The translations under genes and the position numbers were made by a program. This document shows, piece after piece, positions 1 to 6,851 of a stretch of 12,824 bases of DNA. Source of the DNA: JAUXIQ01 sp030620925 [NCBI: Nitrospinota bacterium] (lineage in GTDB: Bacteria; JAUXIQ01); NCBI GenBank assembly GCA_030620925.1, contig JAUXIQ010000017.1, positions 1 to 12,824 on the forward strand, read 5' to 3'. The notes below the pieces were generated by a model. It was given only the letters and a program-made list of their open reading frames with translations. It was not told the DNA's origin and ran no database searches. Position 1 is the first letter of the stretch; each line of letters starts with the position of its first letter.

Positions 1-28
1 AACAAACGCAAGCTGTGAGGGAGCCGAA

Positions 29-940
29 GTGAATAAAACGGAATATGCAAGAGGCATAATAGTTCTCGCGTTGGTCTCATGGCTGTTGCTATTGCCGGCC
101 TCTGTCTTGCTGGCACAGGAAGATAAAGGTTACGCCAATCCTCAGTTCCTGGTCGACACCCAATGGCTGGAGGATAACCTGGACTCGCTGACACTGCGAA
201 TAGTGGACCTGAGGCCCATGGAGGAGTATCGTGCCGGCCACATCAAAAACGCCGTACAGTTCGACGTAGGCCTTCTGCGGACCACAGTTAACGGCATCCC
301 GGGCATGATGGTGGGTGCGGAAAAACTTGAGGAAATCCTGGGCGCTAAAGGTATAGGAAACCAAACACGGGTTGTCGCCTACGACAATATAGGAGGGCTC
401 TTCGCGGCCCGATTTTTTATGACTCTGCGCCGGTACGGTCACAACGGTGTAAGGTTGCTCGACGGAGGTATAAGAAAGTGGGTCTCCGAGGGCAGACCTT
501 TGACCACGGAATTTCCCGCAGTGTTGGAGACTATTTTTAAAGCCGGCTACCCCAACGATGAAGTGGTGAGCGCCCAATGGATACTATCCAACATGAACAG
601 TGAAGATGTTGTGCTACTTGACGTGAGGTCCCCCGATGAATACAGAGGCTACGACGTGAGGGCCAAGCGAGGAGGCCATATACCGGGCGCCGTAAACGTT
701 GACTGGCTCACCAACCTGACCGATGATCCCACCGCGCAGTTTCGCTCTGCCAAGGAATTGCAGAAGATATACACACGTGCTGGAGTCGCCAAAGACAAGC
801 TGGTGGCAATCTACTGCCAGTCGGGGATGCGGGCCTCTCACACCTATTTTACACTGCTCCTGTTAGGCTATCCGGGGGTAAATGTTTACGATGGCTCATG
901 GCTGGAATGGGGTAATCGGGAAGACCTCCCAGTCGAATAG
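29..940 (+). CDS. Exported two-domain rhodanese (thiosulfate/3-mercaptopyruvate sulfurtransferase type)
   Basis: The 303-residue product begins with a signal peptide (hydrophobic residues about 10-28, likely cut near the Ala-Gln at 29-30), so it should act outside the cytoplasm. Two rhodanese domains follow, about 38-155 and 178-300. Each has the typical 'D-x-R-x-x-x-E-Y-x-x-G-H-I' segment (IVDLRPMEEYRAGHI and LLDVRSPDEYRG...GGHIPGA). Only the second has the catalytic cysteine, Cys263 in CQSGMRAS; the matching place in domain 1 holds Asp119 (AYDNIGG). This one-active-domain pattern is normal for tandem rhodaneses, which move sulfane sulfur from thiosulfate or mercaptopyruvate to a thiophilic acceptor. 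The start is GTG, preceded by GAGGGAG about 5 nt upstream. Only 28 bases precede it, so its promoter and upstream partner are not visible. It is convergent with the PilP-like gene. The true sulfur donor cannot be told from sequence. Confidence 0.9.
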   Translation: MNKTEYARGIIVLALVSWLLLLPASVLLAQEDKGYANPQFLVDTQWLEDNLDSLTLRIVDLRPMEEYRAGHIKNAVQFDVGLLRTTVNGIPGMMVGAEKLEEILGAKGIGNQTRVVAYDNIGGLFAARFFMTLRRYGHNGVRLLDGGIRKWVSEGRPLTTEFPAVLETIFKAGYPNDEVVSAQWILSNMNSEDVVLLDVRSPDEYRGYDVRAKRGGHIPGAVNVDWLTNLTDDPTAQFRSAKELQKIYTRAGVAKDKLVAIYCQSGMRASHTYFTLLLLGYPGVNVYDGSWLEWGNREDLPVE

Positions 941-999
941 GCATAGCGGGAGTAAAAATTTTTACGCTGGTAAATACAGGATGAGGGTGGGTCAGGCTT

Positions 1000-2142
1000 T
1001 TATTTACGCTCGCCTTCCTTAGGTTTTCGAACGATTTTTTTAGCTTTTTCTCGAGTGGTCTTCTTGGCGGCCTGAACTTCCTCTGCGGTAAGTAATCTGG
1101 AAACGGTAACCGATACCACACCGGTGTTATCCATGTTAATGTCTTTGAAGAAAAAGTATACCGGCACCTCTTCCTTAAGCGTAAACCTGACAGTCTTGCC
1201 GAGATTGGCTATTTCTGATAATCCCAGCGAAATGAACTCATTATCCAGCCCGAGAGTTATTGTCCGCTCGGATTGAGTCTTTCTTTTAGGAATATAGACA
1301 GTAACCTGGCTTCTGAACCGGGTGGTTTTCGGCAGGTCTATGTTAAAAGCTCCGCCTACTATCACCGCTTCGAAATCTCCAGGCCCGATGGTCACCGTTT
1401 TGACCCGACTCAGTATCTTCTCATTTCCGGCCTTCAATTTTTTAAGCTCGTTTTTACGAGTAACCAGGGTATTCTCTTCGGCGTCGATTTCCAGAGTAAT
1501 CGTGTCTGTGGGGCTTCCCTCCTCCAATTTAGCCAGTTCGCCCTCTTCTCCCAACTTACCCTCAAGGCCCGGTCCGACTTTCCGCTTTGCAAGCTTGTAT
1601 TTATACTCTACCCTTACTCTTCCCGCCTTGTCTTTGTATCTTTCTTCTATCTTCAAATATTTGTTGGTGATCTTTATTACTTTGCCGCATTTCGTCCCCA
1701 CGAAATCTCCCGTTTTCACATTGTGAGCTTTTCCATCGGGGTCCTTAATGAGGGCAGTCTTTCCGAGGCTTCCCCATACGACACCTTTCAATTTCAAAAC
1801 GTGTATCGGAAAACTGGCTAACGGTGCCCTGGCATCATAATTCCGGTCGCAGAACAACTCCCAGGTACCTTTATCCATTAATAGCTCTTGTTCCAGAATA
1901 TCGCGTGCTTTGATAAGAGGGCCGAAGGGGTCTCTACGGCTTCCCTTATAGTAAGCGTAGGACTTGTTCATTTCATCTATTTTTTCCAGAAGATCGTCGG
2001 TCTTCTTCGGGTCGAAGGCGAGTCCTTCCGCGGTCGGTCTGGACTCCTGAGCCCAGGAATAGCGGTCCACCTGGAAAAGCCACAGAACAGCGACTGTGAC
2101 CAACAAGAAAACACACAACTTTTTCGCGCAAAACCATTTCAA
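1000..2142 (-). CDS. PilP-like exported protein with a large C-terminal extension
   Basis: The 380-residue product starts with a hydrophobic export signal (about 9-24, possible cleavage after Ala31 in SWAQE). Residues about 63-187 resemble the type IV pilus assembly protein PilP: a 'YYKGSRRDPFGPL' segment, then 'LKLKGVVWG', a 'DPDGKAHNVKTGDFVGTKCG' stretch and 'ERYKDKAGRVRVEYKYKL'. In known systems PilP links the inner-membrane PilN/PilO pair to the secretin PilQ. Two things are unusual. Canonical PilP is a lipoprotein of roughly 170-180 residues, whereas this one has no clear lipobox and about 190 further residues. That extension starts with a charged linker (190-210), then has a beta-rich part I do not recognise and a Lys/Arg-rich tail. 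The start is TTG with AAGGGG seven bases upstream. The etfA stop lies 100 bp upstream; no pilM, N, O or Q gene is nearby. The PilP call is a motif judgement. Confidence 0.65.
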   Translation of the reverse strand: MKWFCAKKLCVFLLVTVAVLWLFQVDRYSWAQESRPTAEGLAFDPKKTDDLLEKIDEMNKSYAYYKGSRRDPFGPLIKARDILEQELLMDKGTWELFCDRNYDARAPLASFPIHVLKLKGVVWGSLGKTALIKDPDGKAHNVKTGDFVGTKCGKVIKITNKYLKIEERYKDKAGRVRVEYKYKLAKRKVGPGLEGKLGEEGELAKLEEGSPTDTITLEIDAEENTLVTRKNELKKLKAGNEKILSRVKTVTIGPGDFEAVIVGGAFNIDLPKTTRFRSQVTVYIPKRKTQSERTITLGLDNEFISLGLSEIANLGKTVRFTLKEEVPVYFFFKDINMDNTGVVSVTVSRLLTAEEVQAAKKTTREKAKKIVRKPKEGERK

Positions 2143-2170
2143 CCTGTATCCCCTTAATTGAATGAGGTCA

Positions 2171-2216
2171 GGTTACGTTAACATTCGCTTAATATTCGCT
2201 TAGAGGATTCGTAACC
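2171..2216. repeat. Inverted repeat enclosing two direct repeats between etfA and the PilP-like gene
   Basis: GGTTACG (2171-2177) is matched by its complement CGTAACC (2210-2216). Between them ATTCGCTTA occurs twice (2183-2191 and 2194-2202), an 11-bp period, which is about one helical turn. It lies 30-75 bases upstream of the PilP-like start codon. The layout suits a regulator binding site or a weak etfA terminator; there is no T-run of terminator quality. The function is not known. Confidence 0.35.
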
Positions 2217-2242
2217 CTTTCTATTATTATCGGCTAAGTCCT

Positions 2243-3244
2243 CTATTCAGACAATAGCTTTTTTAACTCTTCTTTGAGCAGAGGCACTATTTTGAATAGG
2301 TCTTCGGTTATTCCGTAATCGGCCACCTTGAATATGTTGGCGTCGGGGTCCTTATTAACGGCCACGATAACCTTTGAGGAACCCATGCCCGCCAGGTGTT
2401 GTATGGCTCCCGAAATGCCGCAGGCGATATACAGGTTAGGTGTAACCACTTTGCCGGTCTGCCCCACCTGGAATCTCTGTTCACGCCAGCCGGCGTCTAC
2501 AGCGGCTCTGGAAGCGCCCACCGCACAATTTCCCCCGAGGACGTCGGCCAGCTCTTCCAACATTGCAAAATTTTCGGGCCCCTTCATTCCCCTGCCACCT
2601 GAAACTATTATCTCCGCCTCGGTCAGGTCGACCCTCTCACCCCCTTTGACCTGCATTTCGATGGGTTTGACCCTGATCTGATCGGGAGTGATGTTTACCT
2701 GAAACTGCTCCACTTCTGCGGTCTTGGATGCATCAGGCTCAACCACCAGAAATACATTGGGCCGGAGGGTGGCCATCTGAGGGGAAACCCCATCTCTGAA
2801 CACCACTTCACAATGGGCCTTGCCTGCGTATGCCGGCCTCCTACAGACCATCTTGTTGCCGTCGCTTATTTCCAGGTCTATGCAGTCCGCCGCAAGCCCG
2901 CCGCCCGTTCTCATGGCGACTCTGGGAGCCAGGTCCCTGCCCTGAGTGCTTCCTCCGATGAGGACTATGGAAGGGTCTATCTGCTTTATCAGGTCTGCAA
3001 AGACAGCGGTATGTCCCTCGGTGGTATATTTTTCGAGGTGATCGGCCTGCGCCACAAAAACCTTACCCGCACCATACGGGCCGAGCTGAGGTGCCAGGCC
3101 ATCCACATCTTTACCGATCAGGAGGGCGCTCACGCCCCCGCCCGTTTTCTCAGCCAGGCGGCTGGCTTCGCTGAGGCTTTCAAAGGCTGCCTTCCGAAGC
3201 TTTCCTTCTCTCTGTTCAGCGTATATGAGAATTCCTTCGGCCAT
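2243..3244 (-). CDS. etfA: Electron transfer flavoprotein alpha subunit
   Basis: EtfA (333 residues, normal length) pairs with EtfB to form the soluble FAD flavoprotein that takes electrons from acyl-CoA dehydrogenases. The N-terminal ETF domain spans about 3-185. The C-terminal FAD-binding domain spans about 205-333 and shows the usual motifs: SGGRGM (215-220), GASRAAVDAGW (243-253), GQTGKVVTPNLYIACGISG (261-279) and NKDPDANIFKVADYGI (297-312). The ATG has AAGGAG a few bases upstream. It is last in the acyl-CoA dehydrogenase-etfB-etfA order, 60 bp after the etfB stop. The extra N-terminal ferredoxin-type [4Fe-4S] domain found in some anaerobe EtfA proteins is absent. Its electron acceptor (ETF:quinone oxidoreductase, ferredoxin or NAD) is not encoded in the window. 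Confidence 0.95.
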   Translation of the reverse strand: MAEGILIYAEQREGKLRKAAFESLSEASRLAEKTGGGVSALLIGKDVDGLAPQLGPYGAGKVFVAQADHLEKYTTEGHTAVFADLIKQIDPSIVLIGGSTQGRDLAPRVAMRTGGGLAADCIDLEISDGNKMVCRRPAYAGKAHCEVVFRDGVSPQMATLRPNVFLVVEPDASKTAEVEQFQVNITPDQIRVKPIEMQVKGGERVDLTEAEIIVSGGRGMKGPENFAMLEELADVLGGNCAVGASRAAVDAGWREQRFQVGQTGKVVTPNLYIACGISGAIQHLAGMGSSKVIVAVNKDPDANIFKVADYGITEDLFKIVPLLKEELKKLLSE

Positions 3245-3304
3245 TAAGCGTTCTCCTTTCGTTTATGATTGTATCGCCACAACCTCAATGTCCGGCAGCA
3301 AGCT

Positions 3305-4099
3305 TCAGATAACTTTGGCTTCCTCTCTGAGTAATTTTGCAAGCTCCTTCACGGCTTCTTCCGGCTCGCCTTCGACGATCCTTCCCGGAAGTCTGGGCGG
3401 CGGGGGATACATTTTTGAAACGTCGGTCTTGGAACCCAGGAGACCCACTTCTTCGGGGCTCAGCCCAAGGTCCGAGACAGTGAAATCAGTTATGGGCTTC
3501 TTTTTGGTGCCCATTATACCTTTGAGAGTCGGGTAGCGCGGCTCGTTAAGTCCCTTCTGGCAGGTCCACAAAGAAGGTAACTGAACCTCCAACACCTCCT
3601 CGCCCCCCTCGAGTTGCCGGTTGACGACGGCCGTCTTTTTGTCGTCGTTGATCTCCTCCTTCATAATCATGCTCACCTGGGGTATATCCAGCAGTTCCGC
3701 CACTTGAGCGCCTACTTGAGAGGTATCTCCGTCAACGGCATGCTTGCCGCAGATTATGAGGTCGAAGTCAATTTTTTTGATAGCTGCGGCCAGGGTTGTG
3801 GCTGTGGCGTAAGTATCTGAGTCGTCAAAGGCATCGTCCACCAGGTGGTAACCCTCGTCCGCCCCCATGGCGAAACACTGGCGCAGGGCTTCTTTCGCCC
3901 TTTCGGGCCCCATGGTAACCACGGTCACCGTGGTATCACCCAACTTTTCCTTGATCTGCAGGGCTTCTTCAACGGCAAACTCATCGTAAGGGCTGACTAT
4001 GTAAGTTATTCCCTCCCGTTGGATATGCTTCTCTTCGGGGTCGATCTTAATGACTGTGGCCGTGTCGGGCACCTGTTTGATGCAGCACACTATGTTCAT
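3305..4099 (-). CDS. etfB: Electron transfer flavoprotein beta subunit
   Basis: EtfB (264 residues) is the partner of EtfA. Diagnostic features are the N-terminus MNIVCCIKQVPDT, the segment SPYDEFAVEEALQIKEKLG (36-54), GPERAKEALRQCFAMGAD (64-81), and the nucleotide-site loop CGKHAVDGDTSQVGAQVAELL starting at 117. This 'DGDT-x-Q' version of the loop differs from the 'DDD-C-N-Q' version of mitochondrial-type ETF and resembles ETFs of anaerobes, including electron-bifurcating ones; that resemblance alone does not prove bifurcation. The C-terminus carries the usual proline-rich segment (MYPPPPRLPGRIVEG) and a final helix. The ATG has a strong GAGGAGGT Shine-Dalgarno. It lies 172 bp downstream of the acyl-CoA dehydrogenase stop, and a promoter-like sequence in that gap suggests etfBA can also be transcribed separately. 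Confidence 0.95.
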   Translation of the reverse strand: MNIVCCIKQVPDTATVIKIDPEEKHIQREGITYIVSPYDEFAVEEALQIKEKLGDTTVTVVTMGPERAKEALRQCFAMGADEGYHLVDDAFDDSDTYATATTLAAAIKKIDFDLIICGKHAVDGDTSQVGAQVAELLDIPQVSMIMKEEINDDKKTAVVNRQLEGGEEVLEVQLPSLWTCQKGLNEPRYPTLKGIMGTKKKPITDFTVSDLGLSPEEVGLLGSKTDVSKMYPPPPRLPGRIVEGEPEEAVKELAKLLREEAKVI

Positions 4100-4213
4100 C
4101 TGTACCTCCTCAACGTGTTTTATTAATCAACATTGTTATCTATGGCTAACGGAAACTTTTTCAATTATTTTAGGAAGTTAGCTCTTGCAGGCAGGTTTTA
4201 CAAAAAGTAATTT

Positions 4214-4242
4214 TTTCTATCATATATCAATACGCTTGTCAA
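4214..4242 (-). promoter_or_regulatory. Putative sigma-70 promoter for etfB-etfA
   Basis: Read on the minus strand, a perfect -35 box TTGACA (4242-4237) is followed after 17 bp by TAGAAA (4219-4214), which matches four of six -10 bases. It lies in the AT-rich gap between the acyl-CoA dehydrogenase stop and etfB, giving a leader of roughly 105-110 nt. It would let etfBA be expressed without the dehydrogenase. The call is by pattern only. Confidence 0.45.
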
Positions 4243-4271
4243 TAGCCTGTTAATTTGTCTCTCGGTTTTCT

Positions 4272-5420
4272 TTACCCTTCTTTGAGTATGTCCTTTGCGA
4301 TAATCAGTTTCTGAATTTCCGAGGTGCCGTCTACAATGCGAAGCAGGCGTGCATCCCGGTAGATGCGTTCTATGGGAAGCTCTTTCATGTATCCCATCCC
4401 GCCGTGAATTTGCAGGGCCCGGTCCGCGCAGCGGCATACCATTTCGGAAGCGTAAAGTTTAAACATGGCCGCCTCGCGAGTGATCCTCTCTCCCTGATCG
4501 TAGCGCCAAGCGGCATTGTACAGCATCATTTTTGAGGCGTAAATCTCGGTTGCCATATCGGCGAGCATCCACTGGATGGCCTGGAATTCAGCAATAGGTT
4601 TCCCGAACTGCACTCTCATCTTCGCGTAATCCCTGGACATCTCCATGCATCTCTCGGCCATGCCCACGGCACCAGCCAGAACGGTGAGCCTGGTCTCATC
4701 CAGGGTGCACATGGCCACTTTAAACCCGTCGCCAAGTTGGCCCACCATATTGGAGGCAGGAACCACACAATCTTCAAATATGAGCTCGCTCTGCTGTGCG
4801 CCCTTGTTTCCCATCTTGCGGTGGGTCTGGCCCGGCCTGAAACCGGAGGTACCCTTCTCCACCAAGAAAGCGCTTATGCCCCCTCTGGCCCGTTTGGCCT
4901 TGTCGGTTACAACCATTACGGTAACCAGGTCCGCTATAGGGCCGTTGCTGATAAAGTGTTTGCGCCCGTTTATGACGTAGTTGTCGCCTTCTTTGTCGGC
5001 GTGGGTCTGAATGTTGGCGGCGTCTGATCCGGCTTCGGGCTCGGTGAGTCCGAAAGCGGTAATTATATCCCCTGAGGCGACCCCTGGAAGATATTTTTGC
5101 TTCTGGTCTTCGCGGCCGTATAGATATAGCCCCCGCCACCCCGTTCCGTTATTGAGACTCAGGAACCCTCCTATGGCCGGATGCCCTTTGCCAAGCTCAA
5201 TGTTCATAATGCTCCAACCCAGGGTACCTATTCCCAGGCCACCATATTCCTTGGGTATGGTAACTCCGAAAAAACCCAGCTCTTTGAGTTTTTTAACGAT
5301 GTCTTCGGGTATTTCGTCTCTCTCTTCTATCTCTTCCTCCCGGGGGAGGACCTCTTCCTTAACGAACCTCCTGGTGAGATCCTGCATATGTTTGATATCT
5401 TCGGGGATTGTGAAATCCAT
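4272..5420 (-). CDS. Acyl-CoA dehydrogenase with Asp at the usual catalytic-Glu position
   Basis: This FAD enzyme (382 residues, normal for the family) would make an alpha,beta-unsaturated acyl-CoA and pass electrons to the adjacent EtfAB. The N-terminal helical domain is about 1-118. The FAD/substrate segment AFGLTEPEAGSDAANIQT is at 122-139 and the KHFISNG loop at 154-160. The C-terminal helical domain includes YAKMRVQFGKPIAEFQAIQ and ALQIHGGMGYMKELPIERIYRDAR. The position equivalent to Glu376 of medium-chain acyl-CoA dehydrogenase, usually 'I-Y-E-G-T', reads IVDGT, with Asp364. The alternative base site of the isovaleryl/long-chain type (human MCAD Thr255 equivalent) is Thr243, not Glu. 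Substrate or reaction may therefore be unusual. The ATG start has GGGG about 9-12 bases upstream. It is first in the order with etfB and etfA. Confidence 0.93.
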   Translation of the reverse strand: MDFTIPEDIKHMQDLTRRFVKEEVLPREEEIEERDEIPEDIVKKLKELGFFGVTIPKEYGGLGIGTLGWSIMNIELGKGHPAIGGFLSLNNGTGWRGLYLYGREDQKQKYLPGVASGDIITAFGLTEPEAGSDAANIQTHADKEGDNYVINGRKHFISNGPIADLVTVMVVTDKAKRARGGISAFLVEKGTSGFRPGQTHRKMGNKGAQQSELIFEDCVVPASNMVGQLGDGFKVAMCTLDETRLTVLAGAVGMAERCMEMSRDYAKMRVQFGKPIAEFQAIQWMLADMATEIYASKMMLYNAAWRYDQGERITREAAMFKLYASEMVCRCADRALQIHGGMGYMKELPIERIYRDARLLRIVDGTSEIQKLIIAKDILKEG

Positions 5421-5456
5421 TTTATCTTACCCCATGAAAAGTGTTGACTTTCCCCT

Positions 5457-5485
5457 TTAATACCTACTTTTTCAATTCCATTCAA
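5457..5485 (-). promoter_or_regulatory. Putative promoter for the acyl-CoA dehydrogenase-etf operon
   Basis: On the minus strand TTGAAT (5485-5480) is followed after exactly 17 bp by TATTAA (5462-5457). Each box matches four of six sigma-70 consensus bases. The predicted start site would give a leader of about 30 nt before the dehydrogenase ATG. Pattern evidence only. Confidence 0.35.
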
Positions 5486-5570
5486 TGAGTTAGGACACCA
5501 GTCGGGTCTTATATTAATCGCCCGCGGCAGCTAAGTCAATCTCAATTTACCCGCCGGTCTCCCCTACTGG

Positions 5571-5764
5571 TCGCGGCAGGATGCCGCTCCTTCGTTAGAA
5601 GCAGGTGCACTGTCCTGCGTGCCGCGAGATGTAGCCCATACCCTGAATTGTAGTCCCGCGATACGCGGGACAGGCGCGATCGCAAAATATGTTAAAACCC
5701 ATTCAGACAAAATACAACCACTCGTAGAGACATCCCGCGCCGCGGGACATGAATTTTCTCTACG
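5571..5764. repeat. Cluster of hairpin-forming palindromic repeats in a gene-free interval
   Basis: The 417-bp gap between the dehydrogenase start and the tupC stop holds no credible gene; its ORFs have no recognisable motifs. It holds three hairpin units. The first has TCGCGGCA (5571-5578) paired with TGCCGCGA (5620-5627), and smaller inverted repeats inside it: GCGGCA/TGCCGC (5573-5587) and GCAGG/CCTGC (5601-5618). The second is GTCCCGCG-ATA-CGCGGGAC (5653-5671). The third is compound: CGTAGAGA (5723-5730) with TCTCTACG (5757-5764), enclosing TCCCGCG-C-CGCGGGA (5733-5747). The second and third share the CCCGCG/CGCGGG core. This resembles interspersed palindromic (REP/MITE-like) elements common in intergenic DNA. 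No long U-run follows, so it is not a plain terminator. Confidence 0.6.
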
Positions 5765-5837
5765 TACGCGATGGTCTTTTGTCAGATGGACTACGCGGTG
5801 TGCTCTTGCCAAGGAAGGGGTTGCCGGAACGGCATCT

Positions 5838-6851
5838 TCAAAGGACATTTACGACGGAGCTTTTGAAAGTCAGGTAAACTGGAGCGCCGATGGTGATGTT
5901 CAGCTCAAGGAAAGAAGCGTGCGTTATCTGAACACTATATTCCTCACCCGCCTCCACGCCCAGCAAGACAACCTTTCCCTTGTCTACCACTTTGGTCACC
6001 CTGCCCTTCAGACAATTTCTGGCGCTGGAAAGGACTTTGTGATGGGAAACGATGATGTCTCTGGGGTCGATGGAAACGTAAGCCTGGCCTTCCTTTTCTG
6101 TAACCAGAGATACTGCCCTGTCCCCGACACGGGCCCACGTCTCTCCGCCTTCATCGTATATGAAGGCTTTGAAGAGGTTTTCCTTGAAGGTATCGGCTAT
6201 CCTTCCCGCCATTACGGTGATGACGTTATCGGCCAGCCGGTACGCCTGGGAGAGATTGTGCGTGGAGAGTATGACGGTAACGTTCTCCTCCTCCCTGAGG
6301 CGTCTGATGAGGTCTTCTATGATCTCTGCGTTGATGGGGTCCACGTTCGCCGTGGGCTCATCCAGCAGCAGCACGTTCGGTCTGACAGCCAGGGCCCTGG
6401 CGATGGCCACCCTCTGAGATTCACCGCTGCTCAGCTTTGCCGCCCGCCTCTTCTCGAATCCTTCCAGACCCACGACGTGCAGCGCCTCCGCCACGCGCCG
6501 TTGCGTTTCGGCTTTGCCGACGCCCCTGGCCCGGAGACCGTATGCCGTGTTGGAGAAGACGCTGGTGGTGAACATTACAGGGTTCTGGTCCACCATGGTG
6601 ATTTCTCTCTTTAACGAGAGTGGCGCGGTGCGTGGATGGACCTCCTTCATGCGGTAGAGAATGCGGCCGGATGTTGGAGAATCGAGCAGGGCCAGGAGTT
6701 TCATGAGGGTCGTTTTCCCTGCGCCGTTAGGGCCGACCAGGGCATGTATATCGCCTTCCTCGAACCCCAGTGCAGGGATATCCAACACCTCGAGGGGGCC
6801 GAAACATTTTGTTATGCCTTCCAGATTATATATGGCGGTGCCTGTACCCAT
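5838..6851 (-). CDS. tupC: Tungstate-type ABC importer, ATP-binding protein
   Basis: This is the cytoplasmic ATPase that powers oxyanion import through TupB. Numbered from the ATG at 6851 (337 residues), it has Walker A GPNGAGKTT (40-48), Q-loop Gln89, signature LSSGESQR (140-147; Ser replaces the usual second Gly), Walker B LLLDEP with Asp164-Glu165, D-loop NVDP and switch His198 (STHN). A C-terminal part from about 275 (RVTKVVDKGKVVLLGVEAGE) resembles the TOBE/Mop-type oxyanion-binding domain of molybdate and tungstate ATPases. A TTG one codon upstream (6854) is possible, but the ATG makes a TGATG overlap with the tupB stop and has GAGG eight bases upstream. Tungstate rather than molybdate is inferred from the TupB-like partner. 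Confidence 0.87.
   Translation of the reverse strand: MGTGTAIYNLEGITKCFGPLEVLDIPALGFEEGDIHALVGPNGAGKTTLMKLLALLDSPTSGRILYRMKEVHPRTAPLSLKREITMVDQNPVMFTTSVFSNTAYGLRARGVGKAETQRRVAEALHVVGLEGFEKRRAAKLSSGESQRVAIARALAVRPNVLLLDEPTANVDPINAEIIEDLIRRLREEENVTVILSTHNLSQAYRLADNVITVMAGRIADTFKENLFKAFIYDEGGETWARVGDRAVSLVTEKEGQAYVSIDPRDIIVSHHKVLSSARNCLKGRVTKVVDKGKVVLLGVEAGEEYSVQITHASFLELNITIGAPVYLTFKSSVVNVL

Noticed and set aside
952-965. Perfect 14-bp palindrome GTAAAAATTTTTAC between the convergent rhodanese and PilP-like genes
   Set aside because: It could act as a weak two-way terminator, but with no loop and almost only A-T pairs it is not convincing as one.
5564-5848. 94-codon minus-strand frame across the hairpin repeats
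   Set aside because: Its translation is simply that of the palindromic repeats; there is no domain and no convincing start. Treated as non-coding.
5619-6614. Long + strand open frame of 331 codons opposite tupC
   Set aside because: It overlaps a clear ABC ATPase with all its motifs on the other strand, has no recognisable domain, and begins inside the hairpin-repeat interval. Antisense shadow.
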